This document shows, one piece after another, positions 11,300-22,945 of a stretch of 64,000 nucleotides of DNA. This stretch comes from Myotis daubentonii (Eukaryota > Chordata > Mammalia > Chiroptera > Vespertilionidae). The notes beneath the pieces are model-generated. The model worked only from the letters and a program-made list of their open reading frames with translations, was not told the DNA's origin and made no database searches. The stretch covers positions 107,104,102 to 107,168,101 of the forward strand of contig NC_081861.1 of assembly GCF_963259705.1 (NCBI RefSeq), in the 5' to 3' direction. Numbering within the stretch: the stretch's first letter is position 1; each line of letters begins with the position of its first letter. Both the position numbers and the translations under genes were made by a program.

Positions 11300-11340
11300 T
11301 GGTGGGACTAATTTTTAAAGTACACTAAAAAGTTTCAGTG
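11300..11340. repeat. Dispersed 41-bp direct repeat, copy 2
   Basis: Second copy, about 1.1 kb downstream of 10193-10233, again containing 'ctaatttttaaagtacac'. Confidence 0.75.
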
Positions 11341-11611
11341 AAATCATTCTAACAAGCAGTGTTTTCAGATACTGAAGCTATTGTTCCCTCCCTCAACTCT
11401 GAAATATAGAGATTACTGTGCAGTTCCTTTAAAAATATATCCAGTTTCCTCTTAGTCTCACGTTGCTATAACAAATGGTTGTAAATTGTAACCATGTTAG
11501 AAGAATGGAATGTGATTTAAATGATGACAAAGCAGATGGTTTGCTGTTCAGAAGTTGGAAGGAAAGATCAGTAACTAATTTCTTGGTTTCAAAACTTAAT
11601 TCATTCAAATT

Positions 11612-11879
11612 AATTTACCTGCAATGAACTTTGTTTTTTTTTTTTAATATATTTTATTGATTTTCCACAGAGAGGAAAGGAGAGAGATAGAGAGCCAGAA
11701 ACATCGATGAGAGAGGAACATCGATCAGCTGCCTCCTGCACATCCCCCACTGGGGACGTGCCCGCAACCCAGGTACATGCCCTTGACCGGAATCGATCTC
11801 GGGACCCTTCAGTCCGCAGGCCGACGCTCTATCCACTGAGCCAAACCGGTTTCGGCAAATTTACCTGCAATGAACTTTG
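11612..11879 (-). mobile_element. Ves SINE (young) with perfect 22-bp target duplication
   Basis: The SINE body is 11634-11857 in reverse orientation; its head ends 'ctgagccaaaccggtttcgg'. The 22-base flanks at 11612-11633 and 11858-11879 are identical, showing L1-type retroposition. Little diverged; the B box and A box are well preserved. Confidence 0.95.
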
Positions 11880-12207
11880 GATATTAAGAACAAAATTTTA
11901 AAATCTCCCATCCAAGAAACACAAACTTTTCTGGCATGTGTAAATTTTTCATTAAAATGCCCTTTATTCTTTTTTAGTACAGTGAGTAGCTCTAAACTGG
12001 TTAAAGAGAAAAAAAAAGCCCTCAGTTAATTTATCAACATATCAGAGCAATGTGTTAATGGAAGGTAAATCTGAGGAGCTTGTATTATAATGAAAGATCT
12101 TGAAGTGTACTAGGAAAGAGAAATAGCGAGATATATAAATAAATGGGTTGCAGCCTTACAATGAGAAAACGAAGTTTTAGAATTTGGGACTGATTATGAA
12201 TTTAAAT
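11880..12207. other. Intron, no recognised feature
   Basis: AT-rich single-copy sequence. Confidence 0.6.
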
Positions 12208-12438
12208 TGGGCATAGTCTTGCCCAGCCAGTATGGCTGCACAAAACAGGAGGTCACAGTTTGATTCCTGGTCAGGGCATATGCCCAAGTTCATTATGAGG
12301 CGTGCAGGAGGCAGCCAATCAATGATTCTCTCTCATCCTTGATGTTTCTCTCTCCCTCTTCCTTCCTCTCTGAAATCAATAAAAATATATTTTAAAATAA
12401 ATAAATAATAAAAAATAAAATAAAATGGGCATAGTCTT
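12208..12438 (+). mobile_element. Ves SINE with 13-bp target duplication
   Basis: SINE body 12221-12425, flanked by identical 'tgggcatagtctt' at 12208-12220 and 12426-12438. The tRNA-like head is shortened; the tail has become (AAATA)n-like. Confidence 0.92.
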
Positions 12439-13745
12439 ATTCTGCCTCCTGTGATACCATAGTTATGGGTAACTAATGGCATGTTCTTAAATATTATCTC
12501 TTTTTCATCTTCATTTCATTCTTTATGTTATAATTATATTGAAGTTGATCTAGACTCAGTGCTCAAATACTTATACCTCTTTATCTAGAGCTATATCGGT
12601 GGCTCTCTGTCTTGTGAAGAGAGCCTATGCAACTTATTTTCATATGTTAACTTTTACAATTCTTGTTATGCCTTACCATCGGAATAGTTTTGCAATAAAA
12701 TCCATCTTCCTGTCTTGCTGTTACTCAGCATTTCAAGAGGAAAAAAAAACACCTTAAATAATTATATAGCCATGCAATCTCAATAACTCTATCATTTGGT
12801 GATTCTTCTATAGTCTCGTTTTTCTAGTAGTAGTAATAGAAATTAAAGTTAAATATAAGGACCAAAAATGTGTAATACAAAAATTAATGTCTGACTAGAT
12901 GTCTGGTTCAACAGTGGGAGATTGCATGGTAAGCTAGAAGTTAAGAAAATTATGTTGCTATCTCACTAGGTGATTTATTACTTACATAGCCTACAGACCA
13001 GGAAGTTCCTCAAGTTCATTCATAGTTATTAAAATTCCAGAATTGGTAGCTGGTTGATTTTTATATTGACACTGAAGTAATTTACAGTTGTGATGGGGGA
13101 CTTGAACTATTTGGACAGCTGCTGGAAATGTCATTCTATTAATAGCAAGACATGTGTCTGACTATGCCTACCATCCCCTTCCTTCATTACTACTTACTAA
13201 CTATACGATGACATAGTCACTCTTTCCCAAGGCTTCTGTGATTTCTTTTAGTCATAATTTGGACCAGAAAAATCATTTTTATCATCGTTTTCTTTTCTGA
13301 GATATGAAATTGCCAAGAGTGCAAGTCTCCAGACTCAGGTGAATTTTATCTCAGGGTATGGGGATGGGAAGTAAATACATGTACATATTCTTTCAAAAGG
13401 AGGATTAGTAATTTTGAATGAAGAGATGTCAGAAACTTGAGATACATTTTCTATCTTAAAGAGCTGTTTTCCAAAGTTTCTCCAAACATAAATATTTTAT
13501 AAGATGTAGAAATGTTGGTTAGAGGTAAATATAGTCAGATTGATTTGTAGATGATTAAATAACTACACTAAAATAATATTATTTACTTCATTTAAACTTA
13601 ATTCACACAAAAATATAATTGAAACTCACTGTGCAAAAATTACCCACATAGTTCATCTAATATTTCCTATTATAATGGCTTAATTTCCAATTTCCTCTTT
13701 ATTGGCTGTTTTTTTTCATAAGTCATTTTTATTTTTCCCCTTTAG
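12439..13745. other. Intron, no recognised feature
   Basis: AT-rich. It ends in a pyrimidine tract (tttttcccctttag) before exon 2. Confidence 0.6.
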
Positions 13746-13784
13746 ATCAAAATTGAAGAGCAAGGTACACAAGGAGAAGATAAG
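13746..13784 (+). CDS. Exon 2 in window: 39-nt linker exon of the CNK-like gene
   Basis: Short open exon between acceptor 'ttcccctttag' and a consensus donor 'gtaagc' at 13785. It is exactly 13 codons in phase 0 (IKIEEQGTQGEDK), fitting the phase-0 end of the SAM exon and the phase-0 start of the next. The charged, Gly-containing peptide is a plausible linker between the SAM domain and the CRIC-like region. Support comes from splice signals and phase rather than homology, since 13 residues are too few to recognise. Because it is a multiple of three, skipping would preserve the frame, so it could be alternatively used. Confidence 0.68.
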
Positions 13785-14170
13785 GTAAGCAAACAATACT
13801 AACAACAAAAATATATTAAAGATAATACATAAAAAGTAATTTGTTATAATGTTGAGGACCTAAGTATGATGAGACTGATGTATTCAGATTATTTAATTTT
13901 ATGTTTCAAAATATAATTTGCTTTGGAATTGTTACTAGTAGCTGCCTATAATGGGGGGAACAGTGAGTCAAATCAAATATTTTCTCTTCAGTAAAGCACA
14001 TATCCAGCTGGAAACATATGGATGACTAATTGGTTCATTATTCATGGGTACTACTTAATTCATTTTCAGGAAAAGTTGTAGCACCTGATCATTTTGGCTC
14101 TGGGCTTTTGGATGTCACGGTAGTTGGATAATTTGTCATCTCCCTTCTTTTCTCTACTATTTCAGCTGTG

Positions 14171-14201
<31 letters not shown>

Positions 14202-15124
14202 ATATGATGTATAATTTTGTCCAAGTTATTGCTGGGCAATTACAAGTTAGTGTTTTTGCTAGTGTGCAAAAGTTTCTAAATAGTGGGGATTTCTTTATTT
14301 TCTACAAGTCTATATAGGGGGTATATCTATTTACCAGGGGATTTCTTATAATTAATTTACTATTATACTAAAGATGTGCAAGTGAGAAGAGTTTGAAAGT
14401 GAATGTACAGAGGGACTATTAAAGCATGGATATATTCATCAAAGAGATAATGATTTATCCACTTTCGTCACAGAAATTAACAGGAAAAGTATTATATATA
14501 TGGTTAAGACATGACAGGTATGGAAAGTAAACTTAGAGATTCATTTGTAAATTTCCCTGTAGGTAGTCAACTTAGTACAGACTATTTATATATAAGTTCA
14601 TAACTTATTAATTTAAAAAACATGTTATTATCAACCTTGTTGGGATTAAATTGGATATATAAATGCTTAAATAGAAAATCTGATGATCCTTTGTTAGCAG
14701 TGAATATGATCAATATCTTGAATTTAGCCTACCTAGATTGTTTGTAAAGAGTTCTGTGTAGTTACTTTTGAACCTTGATATGAGTTCTGTCCTGAGTCTT
14801 GAGATTCTTGGAGATTCACTTATGTTCTGGTTTTACTCACTTTCAACCTAATGTTACAGCATATTTTTTAGTGTCTATAGTATTTCCCAATAGGAAAAGA
14901 CAAATACATTTGTAATTGTAAACTAACTGTTGTCAAATTTAGAGTTCTCAAGTGAAATTTTGTTAAAATGCCATTTGAATTAATCTTAACTTGGCCCAAC
15001 ACATGAATTCATCCACAAATATCTTGTGCTGTTGTAGATTGTATCTTTATTTGCTTTAATTCAAGGCTATTAGAAATATATTCTCATAGTTGGGTGTATT
15101 GACAGCTTCAAAGAAATCACGTCT
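13785..15124. other. Intron, only a GT repeat recognised
   Basis: AT-rich. Apart from the (GT)n at 14173-14201 nothing was supported. Confidence 0.6.
14173..14201. repeat. (GT)n microsatellite
   Basis: About 14 uninterrupted GT units. Confidence 0.96.
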
Positions 15125-15350
15125 AAATTCAAGAGTGGTTTAGAATTTAAGCTCTAGAGTCAGTCTCCTTGGGTTTACATTCCAGATAAAACATACTGTG
15201 ACCTTACTCACATTACTTAATGGCTCATAGTTTTGGTTGCTTTATCTATAAAATGAAAATAATGACAATGCTAAAAATTTTTAAAATATTACCTGAGATA
15301 ATAATTTTTACTTTTTTATATATAGTGCTTAATAAATATTAGTACAGTTG
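15125..15350 (+). repeat. MIR SINE
   Basis: 'tttaagctctagagtcagtctccttgggtt' through 'gctttatctataaaatgaaaataatgac' to 'tagtgcttaataaatattagtacag' follows the MIR consensus. Confidence 0.85.
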
Positions 15351-15393
15351 TCCTTCTCATTCTTCTCTTCCTTATACTCCTTTGCTGCTCATC

Positions 15394-15394
<1 letters not shown>

Positions 15395-15435
<41 letters not shown>
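15395..15435. repeat. (TTA)n microsatellite
   Basis: About 13 TTA/ATT units. Confidence 0.95.
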
Positions 15436-15436
<1 letters not shown>

Positions 15437-15841
15437 TAAGAGCTCTAGCCCGTGTTCTCCTAGATTTCTGTCCAATCAACACTACATAATTCAGCTAGAA
15501 AAATTTTCCTCAACATTATCCTCAAACACTCCCTTGTGCAAAAACCTAACTGATTAAAATCAGGCAGCTATTAAAGGCTCATTGTGAATTTAATGCCTAT
15601 CTATAATGTTAGCACTCCAATTCATTTTTCAGCATTCCTAACTTCCCTAGTTTATTTCAGGCAATTAAATCCTCTTTCTGTTACTGGTAAAAAAAAAACA
15701 ACAGGTGCTAAGAATAAAAAGGAGGGGAGGCCAGCCATCTTGAAAAATTATGATGGTAACACCAAAAGCAATAATACTAACAGCTTGCATTTTAAAGTTT
15801 TACCATCTGGAGAACACTCATATATGAATAAAAATAACTAC
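15436..15841. other. Intron, no recognised feature
   Basis: Single-copy-looking; the open frame at 15584-15877 runs into a SINE and has no domain. Confidence 0.6.
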
Positions 15842-16040
15842 AGCCATGGCTGGTGTGACTCAATTGGTTGGCTGTAGTCTTTTGCACCAAAAGGTTGTGG
15901 TTTTGATTACTGATAAGGACAACCCAGTTGTGGGCTCAATCCCTAGTAGGGGTAGTGCAGGTGCAGCCCATCAATGGTTTGCTCTTTCTCTCCCCTCCTA
16001 TCTCTCTTAAAATTAATTTTAAAATATTTTAAAAATAAAT
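15842..16040 (+). mobile_element. Ves SINE, diverged
   Basis: 'gccatggctggtgtgactcaattggttggc' head, then 'tgtgggctcaatccctagtaggggtagtgcaggtgcag' and a CT-rich 3' part. Confidence 0.85.
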
Positions 16041-16082
16041 TAATATAACTACATGTACATGTACACTTTCAGGCTTACTAAA

Positions 16083-17155
16083 TGCTTTATGCATTCTTTT
16101 TTAAAAATTCTTTATTGTTGAAATTATTACATATGTCCCCTTTATTGCCCCATTGACCCCTTCTAGCCCACCCCTGCCCCCCACCCTAGACCTTCACCAT
16201 ACTATTGTCTATGTCCATTGGTTATGCATATATATGCATACAAGTTCTTTGGTTTATCTCTTCCCACCCACCCCTACCTTCCCTCTGAGATTCAACAGTC
16301 TGTTCTATGCGTCTGTGTCTCTGGATCAGTTTATATTGTTCATTAAATTCCACATATGAGTGAGAGCATGTGATACTTGTCTTTCTCTGACTGGCTTATT
16401 TCACTTAATATAATACTTTTCAGGTCCCTCCATGCTATCTCAAAGGGTAAGAGATCCTTCTTTTTTACTGTTTCATAGTATCCCATGGTGTGGATGTACC
16501 ACTATTTTTTTATCCACTCATATGCTGATGGGCACTTGGGCTGTTTCCAGATCTTAGCTATTTTTAATAGTGCAAGTGCTGGTGAGGATGTAGAGAAAAA
16601 GGAACCCTAATACACTGCTGGTAGGAATGCATACTGGTACAGCCACTATGGAAATCAGTTTGGAGTTTCCTCAAAAGATTACAAATGAAACTGTCATTAA
16701 ACCCAGTCATCCCACCTCTAGGAATATATCTTAAGAAGCCTGAAACACCAATCAGAAGGAACATATACACCACTAGGTTCATACCAGAATTATTTACAAA
16801 TACAGGCCTGATGCATGAAGATTCGTGCAAGAATGGGCCTTCCATCCCCTGGCTGCCCGCGTGCCTTTGTTCTGGCTGGGAGCCGCCTTTCCACCTTCCC
16901 AGAGGCCCTGAGTGGCTGGGGCGGTGCAGAGCACTTGCGTTGTTGCCATGGCGATGATGCAAACGTCCAGCCCCGCCCCCAGCTGCTGGGCACCTGTGTA
17001 TGCAAATTAACCTGCCATCTTTGTTGGGTTAATTTGCATGCTCACCCCTGATTGGCTGCTTGGCATCATGAAGGTATGGTCAATTTTCATCTTTCGCTTT
17101 TATTAGTGTAGATAGCTAAGATCTGGAAACAGCCCAAGTGCTTTATGTATTCTTT
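16083..17155 (-). mobile_element. L1 with inverted 5' segment (twin priming) and target duplication
   Basis: 17-base flanks at 16083-16099 and 17139-17155 (tgctttatgcattcttt / tgctttatgtattcttt) differ at one base and bracket one insertion. Its 3' part (16100-16572) is on the - strand: 3' UTR and ORF2 tail ending 'tccagatcttagctattttt'. From 16573 the sequence flips to + strand ORF2 ('ggatgtagagaaaaaggaaccc' to 'ccagaattatttacaaa'), resuming after a Helitron at 17113-17138. Inversion of the 5' portion within one pair of duplications is the signature of twin priming. Confidence 0.88.
16800..17112 (-). mobile_element. Helitron (HeliBat type), 313 bp, inside the L1
   Basis: Reverse orientation: degraded CTAG end at 16800, hairpin region 'gcatgaagattcgtgc', and 5' end read backwards as 'cttttattagtgtaga' ending at 17112 before T. 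Removing it rejoins L1 'ttatttacaaa' with 'tagctaagatctgg'. No coding content. Confidence 0.88.
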
Positions 17156-18206
17156 CATGAATGATAGTCTTCCTTACTCAGACAAGGGCAAGGATTTCTT
17201 TGGGGCCAATATACATAAATAATACATGCATTTTGGGGTATTAGAACACACAGGAGTCTCTTTTTTTAAGAGAATAACATAAGCCTTCCTAGAACTGACA
17301 TATCATTGGGTTCAGAATTGATGGTCAAGTCCCTGGGGTCTTCTGGGTATAATACTCTTCAACTAGGAGTTTCGAAGGAGGAGTCATCCAAAGCAAAAAA
17401 AAAAAAAAAAAAAAAAAAAAGGAATTTGAACAAAGGAACAGAGATTGGAAAGCATAGCGTGTGTTTGGGAGATATTAAAAGACCATAGCTTTTCCTATAG
17501 GGATGTAAAAGAAGATTCTGCTTTGGATTTCTATGAATTAAAGATGTGAAGTAAAATTCTAACACAGTGTCCTTAACCTATTGACTCATGAGGCCCAAAG
17601 ACAAATCTGTTAGCTTTGTGTACAGTCATTTTTATAGGTTCCTTTTCCCTCATTTTTTGTTATCACCACACTTCATACATCACATCTCAAAACACTCAGG
17701 ATTCTTATTACCCTTGAATGTTATGTCTTTTTTTAGATGCCAGGAACTTTATATGTACTCCTCTGCATCTATATATCAAAGACTAACCTTTTGGGGCACA
17801 CAATGAATAAAAATTAATAAAAAAATGAAATGATAAAGCAATAGTGAAAATTAATGAAAAATGAAATGATAAAGATGATGGATGTTCAACAACTGGCTAT
17901 CTGGGAAAAACAGGCATGATATATAAATATAGATTTAGATAGGTATATAAATATAGAACATACATAAAATATACAAATTTTACTAATATTAAAACTATGT
18001 AGGGCACAAATAATAAAATAAAAATTATTCTTTATTGTAAATTACACATAGCCAGTTGATTTTCAGGGAATGCTTTCATTGATTTTTGATAAATTCTTGT
18101 ATAGTAGCCAACTATCTTTGCAATTAACAAATGAATACAATTTCACCATGAGTATAAGGTGATATTTTTATGTTATTGCATAAACAAAAGTGAAGTGATG
18201 TTTATT
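17156..18206. other. Intron, with poly-A run and local duplication
   Basis: Single-copy-looking apart from a poly-A run at 17397-17420 and a short tandem duplication at about 17809-17880 (units sharing 'aaatgaaatgataaag'). Confidence 0.6.
17809..17880. repeat. Local tandem duplication, about 36 bp
   Basis: Two AT-rich units share 'aaaattaat' and 'aaatgaaatgataaag'. Confidence 0.7.
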
Positions 18207-18461
18207 GAAAGTTCACATTTTCACCGAAACCGGTTTGGCTCAGTGGATAGAGCGTCGGCCTGCGGACTGAAAGGTCCCGGGTTCGATTCCGGTCAAGGGC
18301 ATGTACCTGGGTTGCGGGCACATCCCCAGTAGGAGATGTGCAGAAGGCAGCTGATTGATGTTTCTCTCTCATCGATGTTTCTAACTCTCTAGCTCTCTCC
18401 CTTCCTCTCTGTAAAAAATCATTAAAATATATTTTTAAAAAAAAGAAAGTTCACATTTTCA
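18207..18461 (+). mobile_element. Ves SINE (young) with 17-bp target duplication
   Basis: Body 18224-18444, flanked by identical 'gaaagttcacattttca' at 18207-18223 and 18445-18461. The A-box match 'tggctcagtgg' and B-box match 'gggttcgattccgg' are intact, so the internal pol III promoter looks complete. Confidence 0.96.
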
Positions 18462-18609
18462 TCAAAAACCTGAGTTACTTCCTTATTCAATCAAATTATA
18501 GTTTTTAAAACTCAGAAAAATATTTACTCAACTTTTCATAAAATCCACAATACAACGCCTATAGATATGATAATCACACTTTGTTTTTCCTGTTTATTTC
18601 ACTCTTTTC

Positions 18610-18880
18610 TTTTGAAAATATTCTTTATTGTTTAAAGTATTACATGAGTCTCCTTTTTCCCTCATTGACCTCTCCCTGGCCGCTCCCACCCCCCAGCACA
18701 TGCCTTCACCCCCCTACTGTCTGTGTCCATTGGTTATGCTCATATGCATACATACAAGTCTTTTGGTTGATTTCTTAACACACACACACACACACACCAG
18801 CCTTCCCTCATAGGTTGGACAGTCTGTTTGATGCTTCTATATCTCTGGTTCTATTTTTGTTCAATATACTTTTAAATTTA
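18610..18880 (-). mobile_element. L1 3' end fragment
   Basis: Antisense L1 3' UTR: 'ttctttattgtttaaagtattac', 'gtgtccattggttatgctcatatgcatac', 'ccttccctcataggttggacagtctg'. A short (CA)n at 18779-18797 lies inside. Confidence 0.9.
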
Positions 18881-19391
18881 ATCTGTATTATTATTTATCC
18901 ATTATTTTCATAAATATAAATAATGAGCAAAACAATTAAGATTTCATTTGTAGAATCAGAAGCTTGTTAATTTCAGTGGTATAAATATTCCCTCTGCAGT
19001 TAATTTCAATCTACCAACATAATGGAGTTGGGAAGAAATGTAAAACAGCACACCACCATATGGATACAATAGATGTAAATGACACAAAAGAACAGATAAT
19101 AGTAAAATTTAGTAAAATAATAAAGACCTAGTGAGTTGTGAGCATTTATTACCTTTGTTTTTAACAGTTTATTTAATTGTATGTTTATTTAAATTTATTT
19201 ATTTTTAATAATGGCTATGTTTAATAGCAAGCTTGCAAAATTCCTAATAATTTACCAATTGCCTCAGCAAGCTAATAACTGCAAGTTTGTACATTTTCAC
19301 CAACATATCTCTAATTTCCCCACCCCTGCCCCCAGCCCTGGCCCTTGGTACCAGAATCCTACTCTTTGTTTCCATGAGTTTGTCTTGTCTT
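18881..19391. other. Intron, no recognised feature
   Basis: AT-rich; nothing supported. Confidence 0.6.
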
Positions 19392-19790
19392 AAATGCAAA
19401 TCAAAACCACAATAGGATATCACCTGTTAGAATGATTATCATTAAGACAAGAGATAATAAGTGTTGAGGAGGATTTGGAAAAAAGGGAAACCTTATGCAT
19501 TGCTGGTAGGAATGTATATTGGTACAGCCACTACAGAAAACAGTATGCAAGTTTCTCAAAAAAAAAAATAGAACTGCCATATGATCTAACAATTTCACTT
19601 CTGGGCATATAGCCAAAGGAAATAAAAACAGGATATAGCAATATATATTTCAGCATGAGACAGAATGAAATCCTGCTATTTGCAACAACATGGATGGACC
19701 CTGAGGGCATTATGCTAAATGAGATAAGTCAGACTGAGAAGACAAATACTCTATAGTATCACTTATATGTGGAATCTATAAAAGTCAAAT
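19392..19790 (+). mobile_element. L1 fragment (ORF2 C terminus), older subfamily
   Basis: 'aaatgcaaatcaaaaccacaatagg', 'ggaatgtatattggtacagccac' and 'gtatcacttatatgtggaatcta' are in order, with an internal gap in ORF2. No intact frame. Confidence 0.88.
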
Positions 19791-20146
19791 TTGCATCAAA
19801 CCTCTTGACTCACTGAACATTATTAAATCATACAGAGGAACTCACTGTAGGAAAGTAGCAGTTATTAAAATGATTACTATATATAAATCCTGCCTAAGTA
19901 TAAAGGTCTGCATATTGAGTGATATCTTTGGTATTGATTATTTGTGGTGTTTTATAGCATCTTTCTTTGGGACTTTCAATAAATTTTCTAATAATAAGTA
20001 CACCACCAAATATAGGAATAGGAAACCTCAAGATGGAAAAACAAATGAAGAAGAATGGGGAGTCTGAGGTAGAGGAGTCTGAGTCATTGAGATGGTAGAC
20101 TGAGGCATCTACCTCAATAGTAACCCTGAAATAGGTAACTCCAGCA
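19791..20146. other. Intron, no recognised feature
   Basis: Nothing supported. Confidence 0.55.
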
Positions 20147-20445
20147 GTATTAGTATTCTATTGCTGTCATAAATTTCCACCAACTTAGGGGTTTCCAACA
20201 ACACTAACTTATTATTTTATAGTTATCTGGATCAGAAGTCTACTATGAGTTTTAATGTTCTAAAATCAAGGTGTCTGCAGAACTGCTTTCATTTCTTGAT
20301 GTACAAAGGGAGAATCCATTTCTTGCCCATTGAGGTTGTTGGCAGAATTTAGTTCCTTAGAGTTGTAAGGGCTGAGACCTCTGTTTCCATCCTGGATGCC
20401 ACTGAGCATGATTCCCAGCTCCTAGAGGCTGCCTACATTCTATGC
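20147..20445 (-). mobile_element. MaLR LTR (MLT1-like), ancient
   Basis: The antisense of the conserved MaLR LTR 3' part is recognisable ('tctattgctgtcataaatttccacc', 'ttattattttatagttatctgga', 'ctagaggctgcc'). These ERVL-MaLR LTRs predate placental radiation; this copy is a solitary diverged fragment with no internal sequence seen. Confidence 0.78.
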
Positions 20446-20519
20446 CTCATAACCTCCATTCTTCATCTTTAAAGCCAGCGATAGATGATTGGATCGCATG
20501 CTTTGAATCTCTCCCACCT

Positions 20520-21280
20520 CTTCTTTTTTTGAACTTTATTTTAATTGTTGACTCTATTATAGATATCCTCATTTACCCCTTTGTCCACCTCTACTCAGCA
20601 CTCTCCCCCCGACCTTCAGTTGTCTGTGTCTATGGGTTATGCATATATGTTTTTTGGCGAATCCTTTCACCTTTTTTCATCCAGTCCCCTCCTCCCCTCT
20701 GACAGCTGTCAGTCTGTTCCATGTATCCATGCCCCTGTTTCTATTTTGTTTGTCAGTTTATTTTCATTACATTCCACATATAAGTGAAATCATCCGTTTT
20801 GTGTCTTTGTCTGACTGGCTTATTTCGCTTAGCATAATAATATCCAGGTCCCTCCATCCTGTCTCAAAGGGTAAGAGAGCCTTCTTTTTTACACCATTCC
20901 ATGGTGTAAATGTACCACAGCTTTTTTTATCCACATCTAGTGATAGGCACTTGGGCCATTTCCAAATCTTAGCTATTGTAAGTAATGCTGCTATAAACAT
21001 AGGATGGACATATTCTTTCTGATTGCTGTTTTGGGATTCTTAAAATATATTCCTAGAAGTGGTATCACTAGGTCAAGAGGAAGTTCCATTTTTAATTTTT
21101 TTAGGGAACTCCACACTGTTTTCTACAATGGCTACACCAGTCTGCATTCCCACCAGCAGTGTACTAGGGTTCCCTTTTCCCCACATCCTTGCCATGACTT
21201 GTTGTTTGTTGATTTATTAATGGTAGCCATGCTTGAAGGTGTGCAGTGATACCATATTGTAGTTTTACTTTTCATCCAAA
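20520..21280 (-). mobile_element. L1 fragment (3' UTR and ORF2 C terminus)
   Basis: Continuous antisense L1 from the 3' UTR through the ORF2 tail ('cttatttcgcttagcataat', 'tctgcattcccaccagcagtg'). Frames are broken throughout. Confidence 0.93.
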
Positions 21281-21436
21281 AGCTTAAGCTGCTATTTAAA
21301 TTATCAAGTGTCTTCTACTTACATACTATTTTGAGAAGAGTGTAATATCAGAGAATGGTAGTTACATATTCTGAAATGCACAGGTAGTGAAGTGTTTAAG
21401 AACACTTGTAATAAAATGTTCCTAAGAATGCTGTCT

Positions 21437-21645
21437 GTTTACTATGTATAGATTGGTGACATTGGTTAATAGCATTGTATAGGTTTCAGTTATACAATCA
21501 TACAATACCTAAATTCTGAAATACTTTGTGTGTTTGCCACCCCAAGTAAAGTCTTCTTCCATCACCATTTGTTCCCCTTTACCTTCCTTTACCTCCCCTA
21601 CCCCCTTTCCCTCTAGCAATTATCATACTGTTTGAAGCAATTTTC
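21437..21645 (-). mobile_element. L1 fragment (3' UTR), older subfamily
   Basis: 'gtataggtttcagttatacaatcatacaatacc' and 'accttcctttacctcccctacc' match the antisense 3' UTR of L1M-type elements, as at 40489 and 53386. Confidence 0.75.
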
Positions 21646-22634
21646 ACTTTGTCCTGGGTCATTAATATGCACCATGATTAGAATACATATTTATGGCCAA
21701 GTCATTATATTTCACAGTAAAAAAAAAAGCCATAAAGTATTAGTTTTGGAATTAATGTATCTAATTTACACAATTAACATATCTAGTCTAGGATAATAAT
21801 TTAAATAATAAATTAATATATTTTTATAACTTTAATAAAGACTTTTCATTGGTTATCAATAACAGATAATAAGGTGTGTTTTTTTTTAACAAAGATGCTA
21901 TTTACTTTGTTATATTTGGTTATTCAGCTGTGTAAAACTATAAGCCATCCTGAGTTTAAAAATATTCTACAACTTAATTATTCCATACACAATTAGTTAC
22001 CAAGCCCTGCTGATTTTCCTTTGCTGTTTCATTGAATCCATCTCTTCCTTTCCATTCTTACTGAGGAGGTAAAATGTGTGACTGTGCTGACTAATAACTC
22101 ATGAAGAATAGAGAATGGAAGTTATGAAAATTAGGTGGGTTGAAGAATTATAACATAGTGATCATCAATGATGTTTTTATAAGCATGATAGTTGTTGGAA
22201 AGATTGTGAGTCCAGTGTCAAGAAACAAGCATTTTAATGTTTGAAATTTCTTTGTCAGGATCTAGGAAGAAGGAAAAGCCTCTCCACATCCTTCTCTTTC
22301 TAATCTTTCAAACCATTTCCAAGCTCATAGTCGTTAGAAAACAAGATTAGTTATAAGGAAAACAAATATATAGGATATGAGATTGCACTCTTCTCTATCT
22401 CTGCTTAGCTCTTCTAAGGATTTGTGAAAACACCTTTGATTTATTAAAAAATAATCTAACTTTTCCCCTTTATTGATACTGATATTTGAAATTCTACAGA
22501 GGATTTAGCCCATCCCCAGAGACCTGGACACTTTAGATTATTCTGCTTTTCACATGGTATCATTTGGTAGCTCTTTAATGACAAAACTACAGTTTTGGAG
22601 AATAACTGATCCTTTAGATATAATATATTTTTGT
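21646..22634. other. Intron, no recognised feature
   Basis: AT-rich; nothing supported. Confidence 0.55.
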
Positions 22635-22945
22635 AAAGCACAATGTAATGGTTAAGTGTACGATCTTCAGAATCAGACGTGGTGAGGTTTAGTACTTCTA
22701 AAAATTTCTTTTTGTAATCTTGGAAAATAATCATTATTTTAACCTAACATTTTTTATGACTTTTTATGTGTCAGGTACTGTCCTAAGTAACTTACATAAA
22801 TTATTGTACTTTATTCTCTTGTTTTTGCCTCAGTTTCCTCATTTGTAAAATATAGTTAATAATGGTTTGCATAGCATCAAATTATAATGGGATTAAATAT
22901 ATTAATGTAATAAGAGTGAAAATTGCCTGACTCAAAAATAGCACA
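22635..22945 (+). repeat. MIR SINE, diverged
   Basis: 'gtaatggttaagtgtacgatcttcagaatcaga' and, further on, 'tgcctcagtttcctcatttgtaaaatat' match MIR, separated by non-MIR sequence; possibly two elements. Confidence 0.65.

Larger units (their letters stand above)
8720..11611. other. Long intronic stretch, almost repeat-free
   Basis: 2.9 kb of AT-rich sequence without recognised transposons, except half of a 41-base direct repeat (10193-10233 and 11300-11340). Open frames are short and lack coding character. Confidence 0.55.

Noticed and set aside
15584..15877. 97-codon open frame
   Set aside because: Runs from unique intron into a Ves SINE; no splice or coding signal.
18224..18300. tRNA gene
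   Set aside because: A and B boxes are present but belong to the tRNA-derived head of a Ves SINE with tail and target duplication.
20639..21022. 127-codon open frame
   Set aside because: Antisense of an L1 ORF2 tail and 3' UTR.
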